From: an uncultured Alcaligenaceae bacterium | GTDB taxonomy: Bacteria; Pseudomonadota; Gammaproteobacteria; Burkholderiales; Burkholderiaceae_B | Assembly (NCBI GenBank): GCA_937897265.1 | Contig: CALCPT010000480.1 | Span: 1-11,960 of the forward strand | DNA: 11,960 nt | Reading direction: 5' to 3' | Shown: one piece after another, positions 1 through 6,002 of the stretch | Numbering within the stretch: the first letter of the stretch is position 1 | Layout of the letters: each line of letters opens with the position of its first letter | Translations under genes and position numbers: made by a program | Notes under the pieces: generated by a model | Seen by the model: the letters and a program-made list of their open reading frames with translations, nothing else | The model's database searches: none | Told to the model about the DNA's origin: nothing

Positions 1-1705
1 CTTTGGTCTCCCAGGGTGTCATTTTTGCACCCCGAGCCTTATTGCCGCCTTTCGCTGTGCTGGACGCGCCGGGTGATTGAACTCGCGTGCCGCTTGTATC
101 TCCCGTTGCATTTTTTGTCGCGGCGTTGAATGTTGGCTTCTCAGCCGCAGCGGCTTTTTTCGGTGCGCCCGCAGGCGATAATTTTTCGAGGGCAGAGGCC
201 TTTTTGGGCGAGGTGCGCTGACGCTCCCAGTCGCCAAATCCTCCAACATAATCCTTCCAACCGCCTTGACCTTCGCTGGCAATTGTTTGGGTCACAACGT
301 TATCCAAAAAAGTTCGATCGTGGCTGACCAGCAAAACTGTGCCAGGGTAGTCTTGTAATAATTCTTCGAGCAGTTCGAGCGTTTCGATGTCAAGGTCGTT
401 GGTTGGCTCATCGAGTACCAAGATATTGGCGGGACGGGCAAATAAGCGTGCGAGCAATAAGCGTGCGCGCTCGCCGCCTGACAGGCTTTTGACCGGAGAT
501 TGTGCGCGAGCGGGTGCGAACAAAAAGTCGCCAAGATAACTCATGACATGCTTTCGGTTACCGCCAATTTCAATCCATTCACTGCCTGGGTTGATGACGT
601 CGGCGAGGGTCGCGTTTTCATCTAACTGGCTTCGCATCTGATCAAAGTACGCCACGCTGAGGTTAGTGCCCAGTTTGATTGACCCCGAATCGGCTTGCAG
701 GGTTCCTAAGATCAGTTTGAGCAGCGTTGATTTGCCAGCACCATTGGGGCCAATGATGCCTATGCGGTCACCACGCATGATGATCGTCGAATAGTCTTTT
801 ACGACGCAGTGATCGCCAAATGATTTGTTCACGTGCTCTAGCTCAGCGACCAGTTTGCCCGACCGCTGCCCGGCATCGACCGCGAGTTGTACGTTGCCTT
901 GGCGTTCGCGCCGTGCGACGCGTTCAACCCGCAATTGCTCGAGTCTTCTGACGCGACCTTCGTTACGGGTGCGCCTAGCTTCGACACCTTTGCGAATCCA
1001 GATTTCTTCTTGAGCCAGCATCTTGTCAAAGCGCGCATTTTCAAGGCGCTGTGACTCGAGCCACTGTGCTTTGTGAACTTGCCAATCAGAGAAGTTTCCG
1101 GGAAAGCTCAAGAGTTTGCCGCGATCAAGTTCGACGATGCGCGTAGCGACCGAATCCAAAAAACGTCGATCGTGGGTAATGATGATTGCGCTACCTGGCC
1201 ATTGCTTAAGCGTTGTTTCAAGCCAGTTGATACCGTCGAGGTCAAGATGGTTGGTGGGTTCGTCTAACAGCAGCAACGTTGGCTGGTTCGCCATGGCGCT
1301 AATCAGCGCAACACGCTTGCGCATACCCCCTGAGAGCGTGCCGACTAACGCCTGAGGGGGCAGCCCCAGTCGATCAATCAAGGCGAGTACGCGCGGGCCG
1401 CGTTGCCAGTCTTCGTTGTCTGGGTCATATTCACCCATGACAGTCTGTTCGATCGTTAAGGTTTCATCGAGTATGGGCTCTTGTTCAACAGTGGCAACGC
1501 GAACGTGCCCCGCAGTGGTGATTGCACCATCGTCGGGTTGTGTGCGCCCATCGAGCAGACGTAATAAAGAAGATTTGCCGGCGCCATTTCGACCGATCAG
1601 ACCGATTCTTTCGTCGGATTGAATCGTGAGGTCAGCCTTGTCAAGCAAGGGGTGGTGACCGTAGGCGAGTTGCACGGCACTAAGTGTGATTAACGCAATA
1701 GACAT
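1..1705 (-). CDS. uup: ABC-F family ATPase Uup, 3' end beyond window
   Basis: This is a soluble ABC-F protein with two ATP-binding cassettes and no membrane segments. Family members act on ribosomes, and E. coli Uup is also linked to precise excision of transposons and to replication-related DNA structures. Reading from ATG 1705 gives 568 codons without a stop, so the gene continues left of position 1. Cassette 1 has Walker A GRNGAGKSS (residues 38-46), signature LSGGM (124-128) and DEPTNHLD with Glu149. The linker carries the Uup-like EEIWIRKGVEARRTRNEGR. Cassette 2 has GPNGAGKST (319-327), LSGGE (408-412) and DEPTNDLD with Glu433. An Ala/Lys/Ser/Thr-rich tether of about 60 residues leads to MTPWETK, probably the start of the C-terminal coiled coil; about 70 residues appear to be missing. 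All four nucleotide-binding motifs are intact and in one frame. No Shine-Dalgarno is visible: a C6 run lies just upstream of the ATG. An in-frame GTG at 1723 is an alternative start. It is transcribed divergently from rnpB. Confidence 0.95.
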   Translation of the reverse strand, partial: MSIALITLSAVQLAYGHHPLLDKADLTIQSDERIGLIGRNGAGKSSLLRLLDGRTQPDDGAITTAGHVRVATVEQEPILDETLTIEQTVMGEYDPDNEDWQRGPRVLALIDRLGLPPQALVGTLSGGMRKRVALISAMANQPTLLLLDEPTNHLDLDGINWLETTLKQWPGSAIIITHDRRFLDSVATRIVELDRGKLLSFPGNFSDWQVHKAQWLESQRLENARFDKMLAQEEIWIRKGVEARRTRNEGRVRRLEQLRVERVARRERQGNVQLAVDAGQRSGKLVAELEHVNKSFGDHCVVKDYSTIIMRGDRIGIIGPNGAGKSTLLKLILGTLQADSGSIKLGTNLSVAYFDQMRSQLDENATLADVINPGSEWIEIGGNRKHVMSYLGDFLFAPARAQSPVKSLSGGERARLLLARLFARPANILVLDEPTNDLDIETLELLEELLQDYPGTVLLVSHDRTFLDNVVTQTIASEGQGGWKDYVGGFGDWERQRTSPKKASALEKLSPAGAPKKAAAAEKPTFNAATKNATGDTSGTRVQSPGASSTAKGGNKARGAKMTPWETK

Positions 1706-1789
1706 GTGGGGGGCTGTATGCACGCCAAGCGCGCGGTGGATTCATCAGACCGCTATTGTCGCAGGACAAGCGGTTTACTGTTTGCAACG

Positions 1790-1802
1790 TACAATGCACA
1801 GG
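1790..1802 (+). promoter_or_regulatory. Probable -10 element of the rnpB promoter
   Basis: TACAAT at 1790-1795 matches the sigma-70 -10 consensus at five of six positions. It lies seven bases upstream of 1802, where the 5' strand of the RNase P RNA P1 helix begins, so it fits a promoter whose transcript starts at the mature RNA end. No good -35 box is seen at 16-18 bases upstream; AGGACA at 1763-1768 is too far. The 96-base gap 1706-1801 must also hold the uup promoter on the minus strand, for which I see no clear pair of boxes. Confidence 0.5.
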
Positions 1803-2217
1803 CAAGACAGATTGGGCAATCGCGGTGCTTTCGGGCAGCGAGGAAGGTCCGGACTCCATAGGGCAGGGTAACGGTTAACGACCGTCCGGTCGGCTGTTGG
1901 CGCAAGCCAACAACGGGCTGAGGACTAGGGCCACAGAGACGAGTCTGCATTGGGGGTGTGCTCTCGGGCGCACTCCGTCACGGTGTTGCCGTGATGATGG
2001 ATCTGCTTGTCAGATCCGACAATGCAGGGTGAAACGCGGCAACCTCTACCCGGAGCAACACCAAATAGGCATGCGTGTGACCTTGTGTCACGACGGGCGG
2101 CTCGCTCAAGTATGCGGGTAGGTGGCTAGAGCATGCCAGCAATGGCATGCCAAGAGGAATGATTGCCAGCCTAAGCAATTAGGCTTACAGAATCCGGCCT
2201 ATAGGTCTGTCTTGCAC
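1802..2217 (+). ncRNA. rnpB: RNase P RNA (bacterial type A)
   Basis: This is the catalytic RNA of ribonuclease P, which with the RnpA protein removes 5' leaders from precursor tRNAs. The conserved core is plain: GAGGAAGGTCCGGACTCC with ATAGGGCAGGGTAAC near the 5' end (5' side of P4), ACAGAGA, GGGTGAAACG, CGGAGCAACACCAAATAGG, GGGTAGGTGGC, AGAGGAATGA, and CAGAATCCGGCCTATAGG near the 3' end (3' side of P4). The termini are set by a 10-bp P1 helix: GCAAGACAGA at 1802-1811 pairs perfectly with TCTGTCTTGC at 2206-2215. Other hairpins are visible, including GCATGCC/GGCATGC, GCCTAA/TTAGGC and GGATCT/AGATCC. The length of about 416 nt is within the type A range, towards the long side. Ends are estimated from P1. 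A T5 run follows at 2218-2222, but with no local hairpin in front of it I cannot call a terminator. Confidence 0.96.
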
Positions 2218-2418
2218 TTTTTATCCGGCTTTTTACAGAATTCATTCCAAATCGCGCAAATAACTCTTTGGCGCATAGGGTAATCCCTTGCCGTTCGCAT
2301 TACAAACGACTTTTAATTAACCGTGCAATCCATTGATTTATTTAAGTATTAAGATTAAAAATAAATTTCAAATAATGCGCTAACTCCTTGTTCCCATTGA
2401 AAAAAATTCAATTTACGC
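2218..2418. other. AT-rich intergenic region between rnpB and mraZ
   Basis: No coding sequence, tRNA or repeat array is supported here. The stretch is clearly richer in A and T than its surroundings, most of all at 2310-2412. Near the start T5 runs occur at 2218-2222 and just after, which could help end the rnpB transcript, but no convincing terminator hairpin precedes them. A weak alternative promoter can be drawn as TTGATT at 2333-2338, a 17-base spacer and TAAAAA at 2356-2361, which would read towards mraZ. The A/T tracts directly upstream of the better promoter at 2419 could act as an UP element or a site for a nucleoid protein; that is inference. Confidence 0.6.
2396..2412. repeat. Short AT-rich inverted repeat upstream of the mraZ promoter
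   Basis: ATTGAA (2396-2401) and TTCAAT (2407-2412) form a perfect 6-bp inverted repeat around an A5 loop, ending seven bases before the -35 box. It is too weak for a terminator. It might be a protein site or simply a product of AT-rich composition. Confidence 0.3.
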
Positions 2419-2447
2419 TTGACCGACTGAAACCATTCGCTTAAAGT
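2419..2447 (+). promoter_or_regulatory. Probable dcw operon promoter (Pmra)
   Basis: TTGACC at 2419-2424 (five of six to the -35 consensus) is separated by exactly 17 bases from TAAAGT at 2442-2447 (four of six to the -10 consensus). Transcription would begin near 2454, giving a leader of about 35 bases before the mraZ GTG. Upstream A/T tracts may strengthen it. The -10 box overlaps the first unit of the MraZ operator, as expected for autorepression by MraZ. It probably serves the whole downstream cluster, since later junctions leave no room for large promoters, although internal promoters inside coding regions cannot be excluded. Confidence 0.6.
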
Positions 2448-2490
2448 GGTGAAAAGTAGGTTTTTGTGTAATTAAGTGGGGTAAATGGGT
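2443..2490 (+). promoter_or_regulatory. MraZ operator: five 10-bp direct repeats
   Basis: Five units at exact 10-base spacing begin at 2443, 2453, 2463, 2473 and 2483: AAAGTGG, AAAGTAG, TTTGTGT, TAAGTGG and AAATGGG, each followed by three variable bases. This matches the direct-repeat boxes with a GTGG/TGGG core known to be bound by MraZ upstream of mraZ in E. coli and mycoplasmas. Units 1, 2 and 4 are the best; unit 3 is degenerate. The array starts inside the -10 box, contains the G-rich ribosome binding site (GTGGGG, 2476-2481) and ends on the mraZ start codon, so bound MraZ should block initiation of transcription. Confidence 0.75.
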
Positions 2491-2917
2491 GTTTCAAGGC
2501 AGCAGTGCTCTCACGCTTGATGCGAAGGGTCGGATCAATGTTCCGACTCGGCATCGCGACGCTCTGGTCGAGCAAGCCAAGGGCTGCCTCACGCTGACTC
2601 GCCACCCGGATGGCTGCTTGTTGGTATACCCCCGACCCGAGTGGGAAACCAAACGCGAACAAATCGCTGCCTTTCCGATGTCAGCACGCGCCTTACAGCG
2701 CCTGCTCTTGGGTAGTGCACAAGACGTAGAAATCGATGGCTCAGGTCGCATACTCGTGGCGCCTGAATTACGTGCCGCGGCCGGCTTTACGCGCGATGTG
2801 ATGTTGCTAGGGATGGGCGCGCACTTTGAGTTGTGGGATGCCGCGGCATTGGCGCGCCGTGAGGCTGCTGATTTGTCGCAAGGCATAGGTGAAGTACTAA
2901 ACCAGTTTTCGTTTTAA
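2489..2917 (+). CDS. mraZ: Transcriptional regulator MraZ
   Basis: MraZ is the DNA-binding regulator encoded first in most dcw clusters; it represses its own operon by binding direct repeats upstream. The product is 142 residues, close to the usual 140-155, and holds two SpoVT/AbrB-type swapped-hairpin domains (about residues 5-50 and 77-122). Each carries the conserved DxxGR loop: DAKGR (11-15) and DGSGR (83-87). The ORF begins MFQGSSALTLDAKGR, aligned with the E. coli N-terminus MFRG, which fixes the GTG at 2489 as start. There is no in-frame ATG or GTG close upstream, and GTGGGG ends seven bases before the GTG. An out-of-frame ATG lies four bases upstream at 2485. The gene is followed after three bases by rsmH. 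Regulation by the overlapping operator and promoter is likely. Confidence 0.96.
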   Translation: MFQGSSALTLDAKGRINVPTRHRDALVEQAKGCLTLTRHPDGCLLVYPRPEWETKREQIAAFPMSARALQRLLLGSAQDVEIDGSGRILVAPELRAAAGFTRDVMLLGMGAHFELWDAAALARREAADLSQGIGEVLNQFSF

Positions 2918-2920
2918 GCC

Positions 2921-3988
2921 GTGACCGAGTTCGCCCACCGGCCCGTGTTGCTCGAGCCGACTGTCGAGTCTTTGGTGCAGGTCGATTATGGCAAAAGATC
3001 GGTATTTTCTGACGATCTTAGTGCTGAGCAGGCAAGGCGGGCGTCGGGTGTGTATGTCGATGCGACGTTTGGGCGAGGTGGGCATTCAAGAGCCCTCTTG
3101 TCTAGGCTGAACGCCGACGCACGGCTGGTGGTGTTTGATAAAGATCCTCAAGCAATTGAGGTTGCTAGAGAGTTGGCGCGAACGGATCGCAGAGTCACGG
3201 TGATTCACGAAGCGTTTGGCGATATGCGTGAGGCGTTGTCGGCCTTGGGGATAGGTGCCATTGATGGTGTGATGTTAGATCTGGGGGTTTCGTCTCCGCA
3301 GATTGATGATGCAGGGCGTGGATTTTCGTTCATGCGGGATGGCCCGCTTGATATGAGGATGGACACCACGCGAGGTGAGACAGCTGCGCAATGGTTAGCG
3401 CAGGCCGGTATTGAAGAGATGCGGGAGGTCATAGTCCGATATGGCGAAGAACGGTTTGCTTTTCAGATTGCAAAGGCGATTGATGCTCGCCGCGCAGAAC
3501 GTCCGATCAACACCACGCTCGAGCTCGCCGAGCTCGTGTCAAGTGTCGTCCGTACGCGCGAAAAGGGTCAACACCCGGCTACACGCACCTTTCAGGCTTT
3601 ACGGATTTACCTCAATCGTGAACTCGAAGAACTCGAGAGCGCCCTCCAGGCAGCTCTAGATCTATTAAAAACAGGCGGACGTATGGCCGTGATTAGCTTC
3701 CACTCGCTGGAAGATCGCGTTGTCAAGCAGTTCATTACCGCAGCTTCCAAACCTGAAGCCGCGTACGCCCGCCTCCCTCTGCGTGAAAGCGAAATGCCTC
3801 AGCCTGTATTGTTGGCGCTTGCGCGTGTGTTGCCAACGGACAGCGAAATATCCGACAACACTCGTTCGCGCTCGGCCGTCTTACGAGTCGCAGAGCGCAC
3901 TGCAACTGCGCTCGGTACGCAAGGTGCCGCCGCTTACTCGCCGGCACCCAAGCGCGTCGCCAAGCACGGCAAAAAAGGGGCGCACTGA
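2921..3988 (+). CDS. rsmH: 16S rRNA (cytosine(1402)-N(4))-methyltransferase RsmH
   Basis: RsmH (MraW) uses S-adenosylmethionine to methylate N4 of C1402 in 16S rRNA, tuning decoding at the ribosomal P site. The 355-residue product has the family signatures in order: [10 protein letters not shown] (6-15), the SAM-binding [10 protein letters not shown] (47-56), FDKDPQA (72-78), [18 protein letters not shown] (120-137), DGPLDMRMD (140-148), [12 protein letters not shown] (218-229) and [12 protein letters not shown] (258-269). It is longer than the 313-residue E. coli protein because of about 20 extra residues at 21-43 and a basic tail ending [12 protein letters not shown]. The GTG start at 2921 lies three bases after the mraZ stop in the same frame, so no earlier start is possible. 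No Shine-Dalgarno is evident, suggesting re-initiation by ribosomes leaving mraZ. Its TGA shares one base with the ftsL ATG. Confidence 0.97.
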   Translation: MTEFAHRPVLLEPTVESLVQVDYGKRSVFSDDLSAEQARRASGVYVDATFGRGGHSRALLSRLNADARLVVFDKDPQAIEVARELARTDRRVTVIHEAFGDMREALSALGIGAIDGVMLDLGVSSPQIDDAGRGFSFMRDGPLDMRMDTTRGETAAQWLAQAGIEEMREVIVRYGEERFAFQIAKAIDARRAERPINTTLELAELVSSVVRTREKGQHPATRTFQALRIYLNRELEELESALQAALDLLKTGGRMAVISFHSLEDRVVKQFITAASKPEAAYARLPLRESEMPQPVLLALARVLPTDSEISDNTRSRSAVLRVAERTATALGTQGAAAYSPAPKRVAKHGKKGAH

Positions 3989-4281
3989 TGGGGCGTCTGT
4001 GCATCTTGGTAGCTGGCGTTTTGATGATCTCGGCGATTTCGCTGGTGACGGCGCGGTACCAGGCACGGCAGCTCTACGTTGAACTTGATCGTTCAAAAAC
4101 GCAGGCGTTGAATTTTGATATTGAATGGCGCCAGTTGCAGCTTGATCGCGCAGAGCAAGCGCGTAATGCGCATGTCGATAAGCTTGCTCGTGAACAATTG
4201 AAAATGACTTCGATTGTTCCAGAGCGCACAATTTATATTAATCAGTCTGCCTCAAGTGCTACCCCGCGAGGCGAAAAATGA
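3988..4281 (+). CDS. ftsL: Cell division protein FtsL
   Basis: FtsL is a small bitopic inner-membrane protein that forms a complex with FtsB and FtsQ and helps activate the FtsWI synthase at the septum. The 97-residue product shows the expected architecture: a very short cytoplasmic N-terminus, one hydrophobic segment at about residues 3-21 (rich in V, L, I, A), then a charged, helix-prone periplasmic region from about 23 to 75 that fits the FtsL-FtsB coiled coil (ARQLYVELDRSKTQALNF onward). The tail includes KMTSIVPERTIYI, like the short conserved motif near the end of proteobacterial FtsL. Primary sequence is poorly conserved in this family, so position between rsmH and ftsI is strong supporting evidence. 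The ATG overlaps the rsmH stop as TGATG, with AAAAGGGG ending seven bases upstream. Its stop overlaps the ftsI start (ATGA). Confidence 0.93.
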   Translation: MGRLCILVAGVLMISAISLVTARYQARQLYVELDRSKTQALNFDIEWRQLQLDRAEQARNAHVDKLAREQLKMTSIVPERTIYINQSASSATPRGEK

Positions 4282-6002
4282 AGCGGCTGCCATTTTTTGA
4301 TAATCCCGTACTGCGTGTGCATTACCCACTCTGGCGTGGTCGCTTAGTGCTGATTTTGTTGGGATTCGCCTTCTTAGCCCTGGCTCTTCGGGCGTTGTAC
4401 CTGCAGGGCTTTACAACTGAGTTTTTACAGCAACGCGGCGAACGAATTTATGAAAGCACGCTGACCTTACACGCTAGTCGCGGCAAAATTCTAGATCGTA
4501 ATGGCGTCGTACTCGCCGCAAGTGTGCCTGCGCGATCAATCGCGATTCGCCCTAAAGACACGAGAGACGCCTCGCCGAAAAAGCTGCAGCAACTTGCTGC
4601 ATTGCTTGAGTTGTCCCAAGAAGATTTGCGCAAAAAAATTGCTGAAGAAAAGCCCTTCGTGTACTTGAAGCGTCAAGTACCCCTTGAGGTCGCGCAAAAA
4701 ATCAAAGATTTAAATGTCCCAGGGTTGATCCAGCAACCGGATAATCGGCGCTTGTATCCTGAAAGCGAAGTCATGGCCAACGTTGTTGGCTTTAATAATT
4801 TAGAAGACCGCGGCCAAGAGGGCGTTGAGCTTGCGTTCAACGAACAGCTTTCGGGGCAGGCTGGCAGTCGCCGTATTATGCGAGACCGGTTAGGCCGAAC
4901 GATCGAGAGCGTTGGTGCGGTCGATTTTCCGGTGGACGGTCACGATATTAAGCTGGCACTCGATACCCGCATTCAATATCAAGTTTACCGAGCGTTGCAA
5001 GATGCGATGGTCACAAACAAGGCAAAGGGTGCCGCAGCAGTTGTGATTGATGTCAAGACGGGTGAGATCTTGGCGCTAGGCAATATGCCAACCTATGACC
5101 CCAATCGGCGCGACTCGTTTCGAGGCGGTAATCTACGCAATCAAGCGCTCACCGATACGTTTGAACCTGGCTCGATCATGAAGCCTTTTACTGTTGGCCT
5201 GGCGCTTGACCTCAAGCGCATCACCCCGGCCACATTGTTCAATACAGGTAACGGTAAGTTTAGTTATCAGGGCGCAACCATCAGTGATGTGAGCGCGAAC
5301 GGCACGCTTGACCCAGCGGGGGTATTGCTTAAGTCAAGCAATATCGGGATGACATTGATTTCAGAAAAGTTGCAGTCGCGTGAAATGTGGACCCGCTTTA
5401 ACGAGCTTGGGCTCGGGCAAGTCCCGCAGACTGGATTCCCGGGGGCAGCCGCTGGGCGACTGCGACCCTACGAGCGTTGGCGCCTCATTGAAAAAGCCAC
5501 AATGTCATACGGATACGGGCTATCCGTTTCGCTTTTGCAAATGGCGCGCGCCTACACCGTGTTTGCGCGTGAAGGCGATATGGTCGGATTGACTCTAGTC
5601 AAGCGCGAAGACCAGCCCACCACGACTCAGATCTACCCGCCTGACGTCGCACAAAAAATTCGTTTATGGCTTGAAGCGGCTGCCGGACCAGAGGGAGCCA
5701 AAGCAGCACAAGTGCAGGGGTATCGCGTCGCAGGAAAGAGCGGCACCGCGCGAAAGATTGTGGATGGTAAATACAGCACCAGTCGTTACCGTGGTTCCTT
5801 TGTTGGTTTTGCTCCGGTCTCGGATCCTCGTATCGTGGTCGCGGTCACAATTGATGAGCCTCAGGCAGGGGTGTATTACGGCGGTAAGGTGGCGGCTCCG
5901 GTGTTCGCTGCGATTGTTGGCGGCACCTTGCGTACGATGAACGTACAGCCCGATACGGCGCTCGAATCGGCTGTTGTCGCAGCTGGGGGGGGCTCGCGAT
6001 GA
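4278..6002 (+). CDS. ftsI: Septal peptidoglycan transpeptidase FtsI (PBP3)
   Basis: FtsI is the class B penicillin-binding protein that cross-links septal peptidoglycan together with FtsW. The 574-residue product has a short cytoplasmic N-terminus, one membrane anchor at about 21-43, the class B N-terminal module (SRGKILDRNGVVLA at 67-80, DNRRLYPESEVMANVVGF at 155-172, GQEGVELAFN at 179-188) and a C-terminal transpeptidase domain. All three catalytic motifs are present: SIMK with nucleophile Ser299 and Lys302, SSN at 353-355, and KSGT at 487-490. The length is close to the 588 residues of E. coli FtsI. GAGG at 4268-4271 gives a good ribosome binding site, and the ATG overlaps the ftsL stop by four bases. 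The last codons contain a run of eight G (5985-5992), and the stop overlaps the murEF start by four bases. Confidence 0.98.
   Translation: MKRLPFFDNPVLRVHYPLWRGRLVLILLGFAFLALALRALYLQGFTTEFLQQRGERIYESTLTLHASRGKILDRNGVVLAASVPARSIAIRPKDTRDASPKKLQQLAALLELSQEDLRKKIAEEKPFVYLKRQVPLEVAQKIKDLNVPGLIQQPDNRRLYPESEVMANVVGFNNLEDRGQEGVELAFNEQLSGQAGSRRIMRDRLGRTIESVGAVDFPVDGHDIKLALDTRIQYQVYRALQDAMVTNKAKGAAAVVIDVKTGEILALGNMPTYDPNRRDSFRGGNLRNQALTDTFEPGSIMKPFTVGLALDLKRITPATLFNTGNGKFSYQGATISDVSANGTLDPAGVLLKSSNIGMTLISEKLQSREMWTRFNELGLGQVPQTGFPGAAAGRLRPYERWRLIEKATMSYGYGLSVSLLQMARAYTVFAREGDMVGLTLVKREDQPTTTQIYPPDVAQKIRLWLEAAAGPEGAKAAQVQGYRVAGKSGTARKIVDGKYSTSRYRGSFVGFAPVSDPRIVVAVTIDEPQAGVYYGGKVAAPVFAAIVGGTLRTMNVQPDTALESAVVAAGGGSR
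5985..5992 (+). promoter_or_regulatory. G8 run acting as murEF ribosome binding region
   Basis: Eight consecutive G residues encode the end of FtsI and lie six bases before the murEF ATG at 5999. This is the only purine-rich stretch at Shine-Dalgarno distance, so it probably positions the ribosome for murEF. It is also a homopolymer of the kind prone to slippage. Read in the ftsI frame it is GGG GGG GGC; a -1 slip, or one added G, would place the ribosome in the murEF frame. Confidence 0.45.

Noticed and set aside
1..1705. Suspicion that the uup region is a broken gene, because the minus strand shows several short frames
   Set aside because: Both Walker A motifs, both signatures and both catalytic glutamates lie in one frame from ATG 1705 to position 2. 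The ORF merely lacks a stop inside the window.
1897..2178. Short open frames on both strands within 1686-2178
   Set aside because: They fall within the RNase P RNA, whose conserved core and P1 pairing explain the sequence.
2218..2260. Rho-independent terminator for rnpB
   Set aside because: Two T5 runs are present, but no stable local GC-rich hairpin sits directly before either.
2494..2886. Open reading frame of 130 codons antisense to mraZ
   Set aside because: It lies wholly opposite a confidently identified gene, resembles no family I know, and is explained by codon bias of the plus-strand gene.
3881..4231. Open frame of 116 codons antisense to the rsmH end and ftsL
   Set aside because: It overlaps two well-supported genes and shows no recognisable domain.
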